Below the pieces are notes generated by a model, which made no database searches, had not been told where the DNA came from, and saw nothing but the letters and a program-made list of their open reading frames with translations. A stretch of 46,776 nt of DNA from JAJDFU01 sp964640855 (GTDB lineage: Bacteria; Bacteroidota; Bacteroidia; Chitinophagales; Saprospiraceae), in contig CAZXIX010000022.1 of the NCBI GenBank assembly GCA_964640855.1, positions 1 to 46,776 of the forward strand, read 5' to 3'. The translations under genes were made by a program, and so were the position numbers. Shown here in pieces: positions 17,801 to 25,960 of this stretch (position 1 is its first letter; the number at the start of each line of letters is the position of its first letter).

Positions 17801-18332
17801 TGGAGTGTTCCTGGGCTATGTGGCCACCGGTATGGATGTCTTCATTGTTCTGACCGGCGTGGGTGTCATTTCCCTGGCAGGGGTGGTGGTCAACAATGCC
17901 ATCGTACTGATCGATTATATCGACCTGTTGATGAAAAGGCGCCTGGTGGCCCGAGGCCTCACGGATGTTAATGACCTCCGCAATACCGATGTGCGCGATG
18001 CCATCATCAAAGCGGGCAGTACACGCTTAAGACCTGTGCTGCTTACGGCGATTACCACCATCCTGGGACTGGTTCCCCTGGCAATTGGATTTAATTTCAA
18101 TTTTTTCACCCTGATAACCCGTTTGGATCCCCAGATTTTTGTGGGTGGGGATAACGTGGCTTTTTGGGGGCCACTGGCCTGGACGGTGATCTATGGATTG
18201 TTTTTCGCTACTTTCCTGACCCTGATCGTGGTGCCGGTAATGTACTGGCTGGCCTACCGGGCCAAAAAATGGGTGGATGGCTTACTTTTCGGGAGCAAGA
18301 CAGAGGAAGCAGAAGCCGTGCCGGCAGAATAG
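14808..18332 (+). CDS. RND (AcrB/HAE-type) efflux pump, extended form
   Basis: This 1174-residue proton-driven pump is longer than the usual 1040. The first helix (TSVFLLTLMILIFGLQSYN) is followed by a large periplasmic porter domain, then helices 2-6. The proton-relay Asp lies in LGLLVDNAIVVVENIYR (Asp412), the position of the AcrB helix-4 Asp pair. Between the two halves an extended segment (about residues 505-590) carries two extra hydrophobic stretches (AWILVGGLLGAGFLFQVLAW and LLWLGAIITAINFFLL) before the second porter domain. The C-terminal helices end at TLIVVPVMYWLAYRA. Substrates cannot be read from the sequence; the TetR gene suggests inducible export of a hydrophobic compound. A hairpin terminator follows. 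Confidence 0.9.
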   Translation: MADQEKKRPKNLRQFALTNLAVDNGTSVFLLTLMILIFGLQSYNRMPKEQFPEISLPTVYINTPYFGNSAEDIENLVTRPIEKELQSVDGVKDIRSTSIQDFSVITAEFESDEDIDEVVRKVKDAVDKAKSELPSDLDQEPTVLDVNLSELPIMTVNVSGDYTNDELRNFAEFLQDKIEALDEISEAQIKGALEREVQVDVDLLKMESMEVSFTDIQEAISKENITMSAGELVKNDFRRAIRVIGEFQTVDELENMIIKSERQNPIFLKDIAEATYGFKERTSIARMDGFPVISLDVIKRQGENLLNASDKIKEILEEAQMELPSDLKISLFNDQSINTRNQVANLENSIISGIILVTLILLFFLGLRNASFVGLAIPLSMLMGILILSIMGITMNIVVLFSLILALGLLVDNAIVVVENIYRYFQEGYSPWDAAKYGAAEVAMPIIASTATTLAAFVPLAFWPGISGSFFQYLPITLIIVLSSSLFIALVINPVFTSRFMKVDERADDPAVRKRKRRNAWILVGGLLGAGFLFQVLAWVLGVPDPEVASEADQAVVGVNWNAFRNLLWLGAIITAINFFLLRPASFSFQNNFLPILEVTYDRFIRFALRIPLLIFGGSFVLLFLAIALLVAYQPKVEFFPNPDPLYVNAFVELPLGSDIEATNKVMDELEDRVMTALKPYQPAVEAVLSQIGENTSDPNTPPEPGASPHKARLTVSFVPYEERNGISTWDAMNEIREAVRGLPGVQITVDKNAAGPAQGKPINLEIQGEEIDKLATLSEELVNHIDSYQIPGIEELQADIKIGKPELRVNIDREAARRYEVATSDIANAIRTSVYGREVSQFKVGEDEYPIFVRLDERYRFDVDNLLNQKITFRSRATGDINQVPISAVADVKYTSTYSAIKRKNMDRVITLFSNVVAGYNANEIIAELEDIMADYPLPQGFTYEFTGQQQQQAEDSEFLGRAFVIALFAIFIIIVAQFNSLLSPFIIVLSVLFSTIGVFLGYVATGMDVFIVLTGVGVISLAGVVVNNAIVLIDYIDLLMKRRLVARGLTDVNDLRNTDVRDAIIKAGSTRLRPVLLTAITTILGLVPLAIGFNFNFFTLITRLDPQIFVGGDNVAFWGPLAWTVIYGLFFATFLTLIVVPVMYWLAYRAKKWVDGLLFGSKTEEAEAVPAE

Positions 18333-18348
18333 GAAATAGCGGAGAGGA

Positions 18349-18409
18349 GAGCAGTAAGGCAGGGAAAGGATCTTTCTCCACTTTACTGCTCGATCCTTCC
18401 TCTTTTTTT
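18349..18409 (+). terminator. Terminator of the efflux operon
   Basis: GAGCAGTAA (18349-18357) and TTACTGCTC (18383-18391) form a perfect nine-base stem around a loop of about 25 bases, and a run of seven T follows shortly after. The T-run overlaps the stop codon of the minus-strand bacilliredoxin gene. Confidence 0.6.
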
Positions 18410-18821
18410 AGCAAAACGTATCGAAGGCCATCTTCAAATTGGCGGCGATGATCTCAGCGGACCTTCCCTCAATGTGGTGGCGCTCCAACATATGCACCAA
18501 TTTCCCGTGCTTGAACAGAGCAATAGAAGGAGAGGACGGCGGATAAGGGAGTGTGAATTCCCGGGCGCGGTCTGTAGCCTCTTTGTCTACTCCAGCGAAG
18601 ACGGTAACCAGGCGATCGGGAGTCTTATCGTTCTGAATGGCCAACTTGGCACCCGGGCGGGCGTTGGCGGCTGCGCAACCGCATACCGAATTGATCACCA
18701 GAAGCGTCGTCCCTTCCTGTTGCCCCATTACCTCCTCCACTTCTTCAACCGTTGTCAGACTTTCAAATCCGAAGGCTGTCAAATCCCGGGCCATGGGAGC
18801 TGTGAGTTCTACTGGATACAT
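18408..18821 (-). CDS. Bacilliredoxin (BrxA/BrxB, YphP/YqiW family)
   Basis: This 137-residue protein starts MYPVELTAPMARDLTAFGFE and carries the family active site INSVCGCAAANARPGA (CGC motif, near residues 52-54). Members remove bacillithiol from oxidised proteins in Firmicutes and also occur in Bacteroidota, some of which make bacillithiol. The C terminus AFDTFC adds a further Cys. An in-frame upstream extension of 20 residues (MVLYISRRKHCSRK) looks non-coding, and MYPVEL is the family start. Its 3' end touches the terminator of the convergent efflux operon. Confidence 0.88.
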   Translation of the reverse strand: MYPVELTAPMARDLTAFGFESLTTVEEVEEVMGQQEGTTLLVINSVCGCAAANARPGAKLAIQNDKTPDRLVTVFAGVDKEATDRAREFTLPYPPSSPSIALFKHGKLVHMLERHHIEGRSAEIIAANLKMAFDTFC

Positions 18822-18966
18822 TTTCTTGAGTTTGATTATTTTGCGTGAACAATGCTTTCGTCGCGAAATGTACAATACCAACTGACGGAGAGTTCAAAAA
18901 TCTTCGTGCGAGTATTGCTATTTTAACATTTTACGACTCTTGCCCTGCAAAATTGTGGATTTTCTC

Positions 18967-21678
18967 ATGAATTTGATAAGAAGCCTGCTGGTATTCGCCC
19001 TCTTTTCCCCATTTCTCTTGAACGCTCAACTTCCGGAAGGCTTCGTTCGCGAATTGCTTGCCGTAGGGCTCGACCCCACCGGACTCAGCATTGCACCCGA
19101 CGGGCGGGTGTTTATTGTGGAGAAAAGAGGGCGGATCCGTATCCTGGAAGGAGACCGGTTGCTCGAAGCCCCTTTTCTGGAACTGGAGGTGGATAACGAA
19201 AACGAACGGGGCCTGCAGTCGATGGTCCTCCATCCCGATTTTGAATTCAACAATTATTTCTATGTTTTTTATACCGTCCCCGGAGAAGGCCGGAACCGGA
19301 TTTCACGCTTCACGGCAAACGGCAATGCCACCCTGGCCGGAAGCGAAGAAGTGATTTTCGAGCTGGATCCCCTCTCCGGAACCGTCCACAACGGCGGCGG
19401 AATGCACATTTCGAAATCCGGCCACCTGATGGTCTCCGTCGGGGACGGCTCCACGGGAAGGGATGCAGGTGACCTGAATAGCTTGAACGGCAAATTCCTG
19501 CGATTGAACCTGGACGGCAGCATCCCTGAGGATAATCCGTTTTTCGATCAACTGGAAGGGCAGTACCGGGCCATCTACGCTTACGGGTTTCGGAATAGTT
19601 ACGGCTGGTCCATCGATCCGGTCAAAGGCACCATTCTGGCCAATGATGTAGGGGCGTCCCTTTGGGAGGAAATCAATCGGATCGAAAAGGGAAAGTTCTA
19701 CGGATGGAACGAAATAGAAGGTCCCCGGGCCGACAATGAGGTCACGGAAAACTACGAGGATCCACTTTATGCCTATGACCACGGACAGGGATGTGCAATC
19801 ACCCTATCCACCTTTTATTACGGTCCGCCGGGGAGCTTTCCCGATCGCTATCAGGGCAAGTATCTTTTCGGGGATTATTGCCAGGGCACCATCTGGGTGC
19901 TGGATCCCGAAAGCGGGCAGGTGGAAGAGACCTACATGACAGGTCTGGACCGACCCGTCTCGGGTTTGGTTGGCCCAGACGGGGCCCTTTATTACCTCCT
20001 TCGCCCTAAGGTGGAGGGTACAGTAGGTGCGGATGACAATACGGCGACCGCCGTGGGGGAACTCTGGCGCGTCCGGTATGTGGGGGATGGGAAACCGTTT
20101 ATCGGGAGGCAGCCGGAGTCCCGCCTGGTACCGGTCGGCGAAAGTGCCCGTTTCGAACTGGAGGCCTCCGGAACTCCACCCCTGTCATATGAATGGTGGG
20201 TCCATGACACGGTCGTGAAGGGCGTGGATGCCCCGTTGCTTACCCTATCCGAAGTTACTTTGGATCAAGACCAGACCCGGATCTTTTGCCGGGTCTACAA
20301 TGGAAGGGGAGAGCAGCATTCGGATACGGTTCTGTTGCGGGTCACGAGCAATCAGCGCCCCGTTCTTGAGATGGTGGAGCCGTTGGCCGGGAGTACTTAT
20401 CGGGCAGGCGATATCCTCTACTTCAGGGGGGATGCCGCAGACCCGGAAGACGGCAAACTGGATTCCCGGCAGATGTCCTGGCGGATCGATTTCCATCACA
20501 ATGATCACACGCACCCGGCTATGGGCAATAGACCGGGGATCAGAGAAGGCTACTACGAAATTCCCGTTGTGGGTGAGATCGATACCAATGTCTGGTACAG
20601 GGTCCACTTCTCGGCAAGCGATCAGGAAGGGTTGACCTCCTCGACCTACAAGGATCTTTTCCCGGAGATCACACAATATGAATTACACACTCGGCCCCAG
20701 GGGATGGAGTTGATCACGGACGTTGGCAAAAAGACGGGGCCGGTAAAACTGGCGAGCGTGCAGGGAATCCTTCGCTCCGTTGAAGTTCCCGAATTTCAGT
20801 TCCGGGGAGATACCATTTATTACTTTTCTCATTGGAGCCGGGCGGAGGCGGAAAATGCCTATTTCATTTTCGAGGCAGGAAGATTCGACTCCGCCACGGC
20901 TTTTTTCGGGCACGTCATTCCGCAATTTGCAGAGGGCGAAGGGCTCTTGGGCACCTATTACAACCACGTTTGGGAGGAAGACCCTTTCACAGAACAAGTC
21001 CTGGAACGCATAGATCCCGTTATCGGATTTGATTGGGATACCCGATCCCCCGTTCCCGGTCAGATCAACAAGGATAACTTCTCCGTACGCTGGACGGGCT
21101 CTCTTGAGCCTACGGTTTCGGGGTTGCATCGATTCCACATGACCTCCGACGGGAACTTCCGGCTGTGGGTAAATGGCCAACTCATAATCGATCGCTGGGA
21201 AATCGGGGAGAATCGTTCGGCGGAGGTGAAGGGTGAGATTGAGCTCGATTTGGGGGAACGCTACCCGGTTGTACTGGAGTATCAGCACAACTGGTGGATA
21301 GCCCGGATTGAATTGTTGTGGAGCAGTCCGTTCTTCCCCAAGGTGCAGGTGCCCAAATCCCAATTGTTTCCCGATCTGGTGCCGGTGGTTACTTCTGTAC
21401 AAGACGAATTCGATTCCGTTTTTTCCATGAATCTGTTCCCCAATCCCGGAGGGGGCTATTCCCCCACCTTGAGAGTGAACCATGTTCGCCGCGAATACGT
21501 AGAATGGGAGTGTCGGGATACCCAGGGGCGCTTGCTGGAAAGCGGGAAAGCCCTCCTTTCCCGCGGGGAGAATCTGATCCCTGTTCCGATAGGCGAATTT
21601 CCTTCCGGGGTTTATTTCATCACGCTAAAAAGCCTGGATCATGGTTGGGCAAAAATGGGTCGGTGGGTCCGGCTTTAG
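18967..21678 (+). CDS. T9SS-exported sugar-dehydrogenase-like protein with Ig-like, PA14 and C-terminal sorting domains
   Basis: This 903-residue multidomain protein has a signal peptide (SLLVFALFSPFLLNAQ) and then a six-bladed glucose/sorbosone dehydrogenase propeller (about residues 25-380), with GLSIAPDGRVFIVEKRGRI, the active-site region TVHNGGGMHIS and VGDGSTGRDAG. An Ig-like domain follows (about 390-470, FELEASGTPPLSYEWW), then a region with HDHTHP-type His residues, a PA14 domain (about 660-800, GLLGTYYN and MTSDGNFRLWVNGQLIIDRW) and a C-terminal T9SS type-A-like sorting domain (LFPNPGGGYSPTLRV to PSGVYFITL). It is probably exported by the T9SS and displayed or released to oxidise or bind sugars; PQQ use is inferred. 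A TTG start nine codons upstream is open but less likely. Confidence 0.85.
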   Translation: MNLIRSLLVFALFSPFLLNAQLPEGFVRELLAVGLDPTGLSIAPDGRVFIVEKRGRIRILEGDRLLEAPFLELEVDNENERGLQSMVLHPDFEFNNYFYVFYTVPGEGRNRISRFTANGNATLAGSEEVIFELDPLSGTVHNGGGMHISKSGHLMVSVGDGSTGRDAGDLNSLNGKFLRLNLDGSIPEDNPFFDQLEGQYRAIYAYGFRNSYGWSIDPVKGTILANDVGASLWEEINRIEKGKFYGWNEIEGPRADNEVTENYEDPLYAYDHGQGCAITLSTFYYGPPGSFPDRYQGKYLFGDYCQGTIWVLDPESGQVEETYMTGLDRPVSGLVGPDGALYYLLRPKVEGTVGADDNTATAVGELWRVRYVGDGKPFIGRQPESRLVPVGESARFELEASGTPPLSYEWWVHDTVVKGVDAPLLTLSEVTLDQDQTRIFCRVYNGRGEQHSDTVLLRVTSNQRPVLEMVEPLAGSTYRAGDILYFRGDAADPEDGKLDSRQMSWRIDFHHNDHTHPAMGNRPGIREGYYEIPVVGEIDTNVWYRVHFSASDQEGLTSSTYKDLFPEITQYELHTRPQGMELITDVGKKTGPVKLASVQGILRSVEVPEFQFRGDTIYYFSHWSRAEAENAYFIFEAGRFDSATAFFGHVIPQFAEGEGLLGTYYNHVWEEDPFTEQVLERIDPVIGFDWDTRSPVPGQINKDNFSVRWTGSLEPTVSGLHRFHMTSDGNFRLWVNGQLIIDRWEIGENRSAEVKGEIELDLGERYPVVLEYQHNWWIARIELLWSSPFFPKVQVPKSQLFPDLVPVVTSVQDEFDSVFSMNLFPNPGGGYSPTLRVNHVRREYVEWECRDTQGRLLESGKALLSRGENLIPVPIGEFPSGVYFITLKSLDHGWAKMGRWVRL

Positions 21679-21757
21679 AGCTTGTTTTAAATTCGTAGAA
21701 GAAGGCAGAAAAGTGGCGATTGGGTCGCAGAGAAAAAATTTGAAACACGCTCTTTGT

Positions 21758-22222
21758 ATGAAAACCGGAGCCTTATTTCTGGCTTTCGGGTTCTTCTTGC
21801 TGTTTGCATCGCCTATGCCTGCTCAGCATTTTCTGGAGGGGCGATGGGAAGGAACGCTTCATGACTACGACTCCCTGGGCGTTAAGACCTCCTACCGGGT
21901 AGAGCTTTTTCTCGAAAAGGATGGGGAGGAGATCAGCGGCAGGTGTTTCGTTCATCTTTCGCCGGGCAAAGTTATAGCCATGGAGGTGTTGGGTTATCAA
22001 TACTACGACCGCTCCATTTACCTGTCGGATCAAAAATACCTGGGGCCGGACCTGGAAAAAAAGCCGCCCTATTATCGGATTTATCAGCTTCTGCCCAACC
22101 GGAGCATTTGGAAAACCACGCTCGACGGTTACTGGCAGCAATCGGTTTCTACCGATCCCCTCAACAAAAAGCGACGCCTGGGGACCATCGAACTCAGGAA
22201 GTTGGATAATAGCAAAGCCTGA
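21758..22222 (+). CDS. Small secreted protein of unknown function
   Basis: This 154-residue protein has a clear signal peptide (LFLAFGFFLLFASPMPAQ). The mature part is short and beta-rich, opening FLEGRWEGTLHDYDSLGVK and continuing YRVELFLEKDGEEISGR, which resembles small lipocalin-like or calycin envelope proteins of Bacteroidota, but I cannot assign a family. The chosen ATG starts the signal peptide; the open frame extends 39 codons upstream without protein-like composition. It sits alone between the sugar-dehydrogenase-like gene and a convergent transferase gene. Confidence 0.7.
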   Translation: MKTGALFLAFGFFLLFASPMPAQHFLEGRWEGTLHDYDSLGVKTSYRVELFLEKDGEEISGRCFVHLSPGKVIAMEVLGYQYYDRSIYLSDQKYLGPDLEKKPPYYRIYQLLPNRSIWKTTLDGYWQQSVSTDPLNKKRRLGTIELRKLDNSKA

Positions 22223-22286
22223 ACCGCGTCAAGGAGGTTGAAAGGCCGGGAGACAAAACCGATCCGAGGGGAGGGCATAAGGGCGA

Positions 22287-22886
22287 TCAGAAATCCCACC
22301 CATACGTTTCCCAATCCTCGGCAAAATCGATATCCGGAAGTGTGGGAAGCATGCCGCATGAGGCGCCCAGCTCCCGGATACGCCCGAGAGTGAGGTCCGC
22401 CACCTGATCGGTGCTCCAGGGCATTCCGGCGAACAGCTCCGGTGTCGGCTCTCGCATCCCCAGCAAGTAGTATCCCCCGTCGGTGGCCGGCCCGAGCACG
22501 TAAGGATGTTCTTCCAACAGGTCGAATGCCTGTTCAATATGGTTGGTGGTGAGCAGAGGGCAGTCGCTTCCAATGATCAGAACACGACGGCTGCTCTGCA
22601 GTGCCTCCTCAAAGGCCTTTTGCATTCGCGAGCCCAGGTCACCCTCCTTTGCCTGTATTCTTTTCTCGAATTCCGCCTCCGGCCATTCGTCTTTCCCGGG
22701 GATGAAAGGGGTGTAGTAAAGGAGCCTTCGGGCGCTCACGGCCCGGCTGATATCCCGGGTGTGGCGCAGGAGTTCCTGGTAGATGGCCAGGGCTTTTTCA
22801 TTTCCTACTCCCTTCGCCAGCCGTGTTTTGACCTTACCCCATTCGGGGTTTCGGATGAAGAGGATCAGTGTTCGCTTGAATGACAT
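22287..22886 (-). CDS. DUF2064 / TIGR04282-family glycosyltransferase-like protein
   Basis: This 199-residue protein matches the TIGR04282/DUF2064 family of GT-A-like enzymes. LILFIRNPEWGKVKTRLAKG is the characteristic nucleotide-binding opening. LIIGSDCPLLTTNHI near residue 103 is the DxD-like strand, and GPATDGGYYLLGMRE near 132 is the conserved GGYYLLG block. Some relatives sit next to radical-SAM arsenosugar genes, but no such partner is present here, so the role is open. It lies downstream of the second efflux adaptor on the same strand, but a strong terminator separates them, so it is probably a separate unit. Confidence 0.82.
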   Translation of the reverse strand: MSFKRTLILFIRNPEWGKVKTRLAKGVGNEKALAIYQELLRHTRDISRAVSARRLLYYTPFIPGKDEWPEAEFEKRIQAKEGDLGSRMQKAFEEALQSSRRVLIIGSDCPLLTTNHIEQAFDLLEEHPYVLGPATDGGYYLLGMREPTPELFAGMPWSTDQVADLTLGRIRELGASCGMLPTLPDIDFAEDWETYGWDF

Positions 22887-22910
22887 GTAGCAAAAATGCT
22901 CAGAAAAAAG

Positions 22911-22945
22911 AAAAAGCAGAGGGATTCAGATTCCCTCCGCTTTTT
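22911..22945. terminator. Rho-independent terminator, bidirectional
   Basis: AAAAAGC-AGAGGGA pairs with TCCCTCC-GCTTTTT (one mismatch) around a seven-base loop. On the minus strand the hairpin is followed by TTTTTCTTTTTT, so it ends the TolC/adaptor unit before the DUF2064 gene. Confidence 0.75.
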
Positions 22946-22983
22946 AAGGTGTCAGTGAGTCGGGTTTCCCTTGTCAGAGCGGT

Positions 22984-24354
22984 TTATTCTTCCTTATTTG
23001 TTTCTTCTGATTCATCTTCATTTTCGACGACAACTGCCTCTCCGGCTTCCAGGACACGTGCTACTGCATTATAGGGGCCTGTGACGACCTCGTCTCCCAA
23101 TTCCAGCCCTTCGATCACCCGAATGTGGCTGTCGTCCTGAATTCCGGTTTTTACCGCTTGCATATGAACGGTATCTCCTTTTACGACAAACACCACTTCC
23201 ATGATGTCATCTTCCAGGATGTCTTCTTTGCCCTTCTTATCCTCTTTTTCCCGTGTGGTGACCGCCTGGATCGGAATGCTGATCACATCTTCCAGGGTCT
23301 CGGTATTGATTTCTACCGTGGCGGACATACCCGGGCGGAAGGGATAGCGTTGTGTGGGGCTGACCAGATCCTGGTAGGAAGCGGGATCGATGTTGATCCG
23401 CACCTCGAAGTTGGTTACCTGATCGTTGGTCAGAGCTGCCGTAGCGGTGCTGACATTGACCGCCGAGTTGGCAATTTGGGTGACGGTACCCCGGAAGGTA
23501 CGGTCGATGTAGGCATCTACCTCGATGGCCACTTCGTCTCCGATGGAAACCCGGGGAATATCGTTTTCGCTGACCTCCACACGGACCTCCATGGCATTCA
23601 GATTGGCAATTCGCATCATTTCCGTACCGGTCATCTGGATGGTACCCACTACCCGTTCACCTTGTTCAACATCCAGTCGGGAAATGATGCCGCTGGAGGG
23701 CGCAAAAATACTCGTACGGATCAGGCTGGTCTTCAATTCCTTAAGCGTGGCTTCTGCACTTTTGACCTGGTATTCGGAGGAGCGCACGCTTTCTTTTGCC
23801 GCTTTGATGCTGGCTTCGGCAGATCGCAAATTGGCTTCCAGAGCCTGGACATTGGAAAGGGAGGCGTCGAAATCCGCTTCGGAAATCACCCCGTCCTTCT
23901 TCAATTCCTCATTCCGGCGATGGATCTCCCGGGCATTGACCAGTTGGGCCTGGATTTGCTCTTTTTGCGCAATGGAATTCTCCACCTGGGATCGGGCATT
24001 CGCCAACTGCGCTTTGGTGCTGTTCAGGTTTGCATCCCCTCGCTCGACCTGGCTTTTTACTACCTCCGGGTCGATTTTGGCCAACAGTTGGCCCTGGACA
24101 ACCGAGTCTCCTTCCTCCACAAACAGCTCAACGATCTCACCGGATACATCCGAACTGATTTTCACCTCAGTCTGGGGAAAGACTTTGCCGCTGGCGCTGA
24201 CCATTTCCCGAATGGTCCGTTTCTCTACTTTTTCCGTTTCCACCTTGGTGCCTCTCGGCCTTTGGCTGCGAATGGCCCCGAAGGCGATCAGGCCAGCCAC
24301 GACTAACAGCAATCCGATGATTATGATTCGATTTCTTCTCTTTTTAGAAGCCAT
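22984..24354 (-). CDS. Periplasmic adaptor (MacA/HlyD-like) without a visible pump
   Basis: This 456-residue membrane fusion protein is anchored by an N-terminal helix (RIIIIGLLLVVAGLIAFGAI). The split biotinyl-lipoyl domain is seen in SSDVSGEIVELFVEEGDSV near residue 67 and IFAPSSGIISRLDVEQGERV near 216. A long alpha hairpin lies between them (about 95-210), longer than in AcrA, which recalls MacA-type adaptors that serve ABC exporters. The C terminus is very acidic. The partner TolC-like gene is just upstream, but no ABC or RND pump follows; a terminator closes the unit. The partner pump is probably encoded elsewhere. Confidence 0.88.
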   Translation of the reverse strand: MASKKRRNRIIIIGLLLVVAGLIAFGAIRSQRPRGTKVETEKVEKRTIREMVSASGKVFPQTEVKISSDVSGEIVELFVEEGDSVVQGQLLAKIDPEVVKSQVERGDANLNSTKAQLANARSQVENSIAQKEQIQAQLVNAREIHRRNEELKKDGVISEADFDASLSNVQALEANLRSAEASIKAAKESVRSSEYQVKSAEATLKELKTSLIRTSIFAPSSGIISRLDVEQGERVVGTIQMTGTEMMRIANLNAMEVRVEVSENDIPRVSIGDEVAIEVDAYIDRTFRGTVTQIANSAVNVSTATAALTNDQVTNFEVRINIDPASYQDLVSPTQRYPFRPGMSATVEINTETLEDVISIPIQAVTTREKEDKKGKEDILEDDIMEVVFVVKGDTVHMQAVKTGIQDDSHIRVIEGLELGDEVVTGPYNAVARVLEAGEAVVVENEDESEETNKEE

Positions 24355-24405
24355 AGTGGGTACATTTTTGTGCTAATAGGGAGTACTGAGTATTGTGAAA
24401 AAGGG

Positions 24406-25857
24406 TTAATTCAGAGACAATGGGCGCCCCAGGTAGAAGTCTACCGTTTTCAGGTCGAAAATATATTGATAACGAGCCTGTGTCAAGCTGGTCAGAGCCT
24501 GGTCGAAATTGTTGCGTGCTGTGGTGAATTCATAAGAGTTGATAGCACCCAGATCGAAGCGGACTTCTGCATTTTCATAGGCAATGCGTGCCGCCTCGTA
24601 GGAGCGTTCCGCGGCTTGCAGGTTCTCCAGGGAAGCCCGGGAATTTTGTACGGCCCGATCCACATCGGTCTTGAGCTGCTGCCGGCGTTGGGTGTTGCTC
24701 ACCTGCTGGTTCAAAGCGGATATCCGGGCTCGCTCGGCATTGATGTTATTGACGTGCCGGTTGTAGATCGGAACGTTGAGCTGAAGCCCGAAAGATTGAC
24801 CGAAGTTATCGCCCAATTGGCCGAAATAGGGGCGGTCGGGGAAGGTCACATCCGCCTGCGGAACGGTTTGGATAATGGTTGCAGGGAAAGTCATGTTGTT
24901 AGCCTGCACGATCACGTCGTTGCTCACGGTCTGGGGGGGCAGGTTGGTTATGATCGGATCCGTGAAGTCCTTGCCCTGATCGGAAAAGAAGGTGTTCAAT
25001 TGCCCGAACAGGAATAGGCTGGGCCACATGGCGCTCCTGGCGATCTTCCGGTCGTATTCCAGCACTTCCAGCCGAAGATCGTTGGCCCGGATGTCCGGTT
25101 GGGTAGTCAGGGCAATCTGGTACACTTCATTGGGGTCCATGCCGTAGGGATCTGCGTCGGGCGTTTCTACTTCCGGAGCGGTGATCTCCATTTCGGTCAG
25201 CGGATCGATTTCGAGCAACTGTTTCAGGGTCAGAAAGTTTTGCTCCACTGCGTTTTGGGCATTCACCAGATTTTGCTCAGAACGAGCGACCTGAGCTTCA
25301 AACTCAAACCGTTCGTTGTCGGCCAGGGCTCCGGAGGCAATGCGCTTAAGCGTCTGATCCAATTGCGTTTCGGAGAGTTCCAGTTGTTGTTGCGCATTGA
25401 GCAGCTGTTCTTCGGCCAGCAGAATGGACAGGTAGGCAGCCGCTACGTTCAGCATCAGATCATTCAAAGCGCTTTCTCCTTCCAGCTCGGTTGCTTCCAT
25501 GTTGAGGCGAGATCTCCGCACGTTTCGATTGATCAAGAAGCCGTTAAAAACCGGCAAGCCGGTAGAGATCCCGAAACTGTTAGACAGGATGTCCTGGTTT
25601 ACGAACTGGTTGGTGGTGGGGTCGACGGTACGACCGAACTGCCAGTTGAAACTTCCGTTGGCGTTCAGGTTGGGCAGGCGAGCGAACCGGTTTTGCTTCA
25701 GGGTCAGTTCCGCGCTTCGATTGTTGTAGAGGGTTTGTTTGGCAGTCAGGCTGTTCTGGCGGGCATATTCAATGCACTCCTCCAGGGTCCAGACTTTCTG
25801 CGCCGGCAGCGACAAGCTGCTTATCAGAATCAGCAATAGGGTAAGGAAACGATGCAT
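24406..25857 (-). CDS. TolC-family outer-membrane protein paired with the MacA-like adaptor
   Basis: This 483-residue outer-membrane factor has a signal peptide (FLTLLLILISSLSLPAQ), the opening VWTLEECIEYARQNSLTAKQ, and the FGISTGLPVFNGFLINRN and LQLNVPIYNRHVNNINAERA segments that mark the two beta strands of each TolC half. It is less similar to the TolC of the RND operon than would be expected for a recent duplicate, and is probably specific to a different pump. The stop is 51 bases before the adaptor. A start 14 codons upstream adds a non-signal-like MGGVLPLCNEK and is unlikely. Confidence 0.88.
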   Translation of the reverse strand: MHRFLTLLLILISSLSLPAQKVWTLEECIEYARQNSLTAKQTLYNNRSAELTLKQNRFARLPNLNANGSFNWQFGRTVDPTTNQFVNQDILSNSFGISTGLPVFNGFLINRNVRRSRLNMEATELEGESALNDLMLNVAAAYLSILLAEEQLLNAQQQLELSETQLDQTLKRIASGALADNERFEFEAQVARSEQNLVNAQNAVEQNFLTLKQLLEIDPLTEMEITAPEVETPDADPYGMDPNEVYQIALTTQPDIRANDLRLEVLEYDRKIARSAMWPSLFLFGQLNTFFSDQGKDFTDPIITNLPPQTVSNDVIVQANNMTFPATIIQTVPQADVTFPDRPYFGQLGDNFGQSFGLQLNVPIYNRHVNNINAERARISALNQQVSNTQRRQQLKTDVDRAVQNSRASLENLQAAERSYEAARIAYENAEVRFDLGAINSYEFTTARNNFDQALTSLTQARYQYIFDLKTVDFYLGRPLSLN

Positions 25858-25960
25858 ATGTGATTTCTTTTCGTTGCACAATGGTAAAACTCCCCCCACC
25901 GGCGGCCGAAATTTTTATATCAAGCGCTGCTTATTATGGATGAAAGGAGAATCGGGCGGC

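Noticed and set aside
22287..22886. Arsenosugar biosynthesis locus
   Set aside because: The DUF2064 gene is of a type sometimes linked to radical-SAM arsenosugar enzymes, but none of those partners is present.
23125..24306. Plus-strand open frame of 393 codons opposite the MacA-like adaptor
   Set aside because: Translation is Gly, His and Phe rich without domains; antisense shadow.
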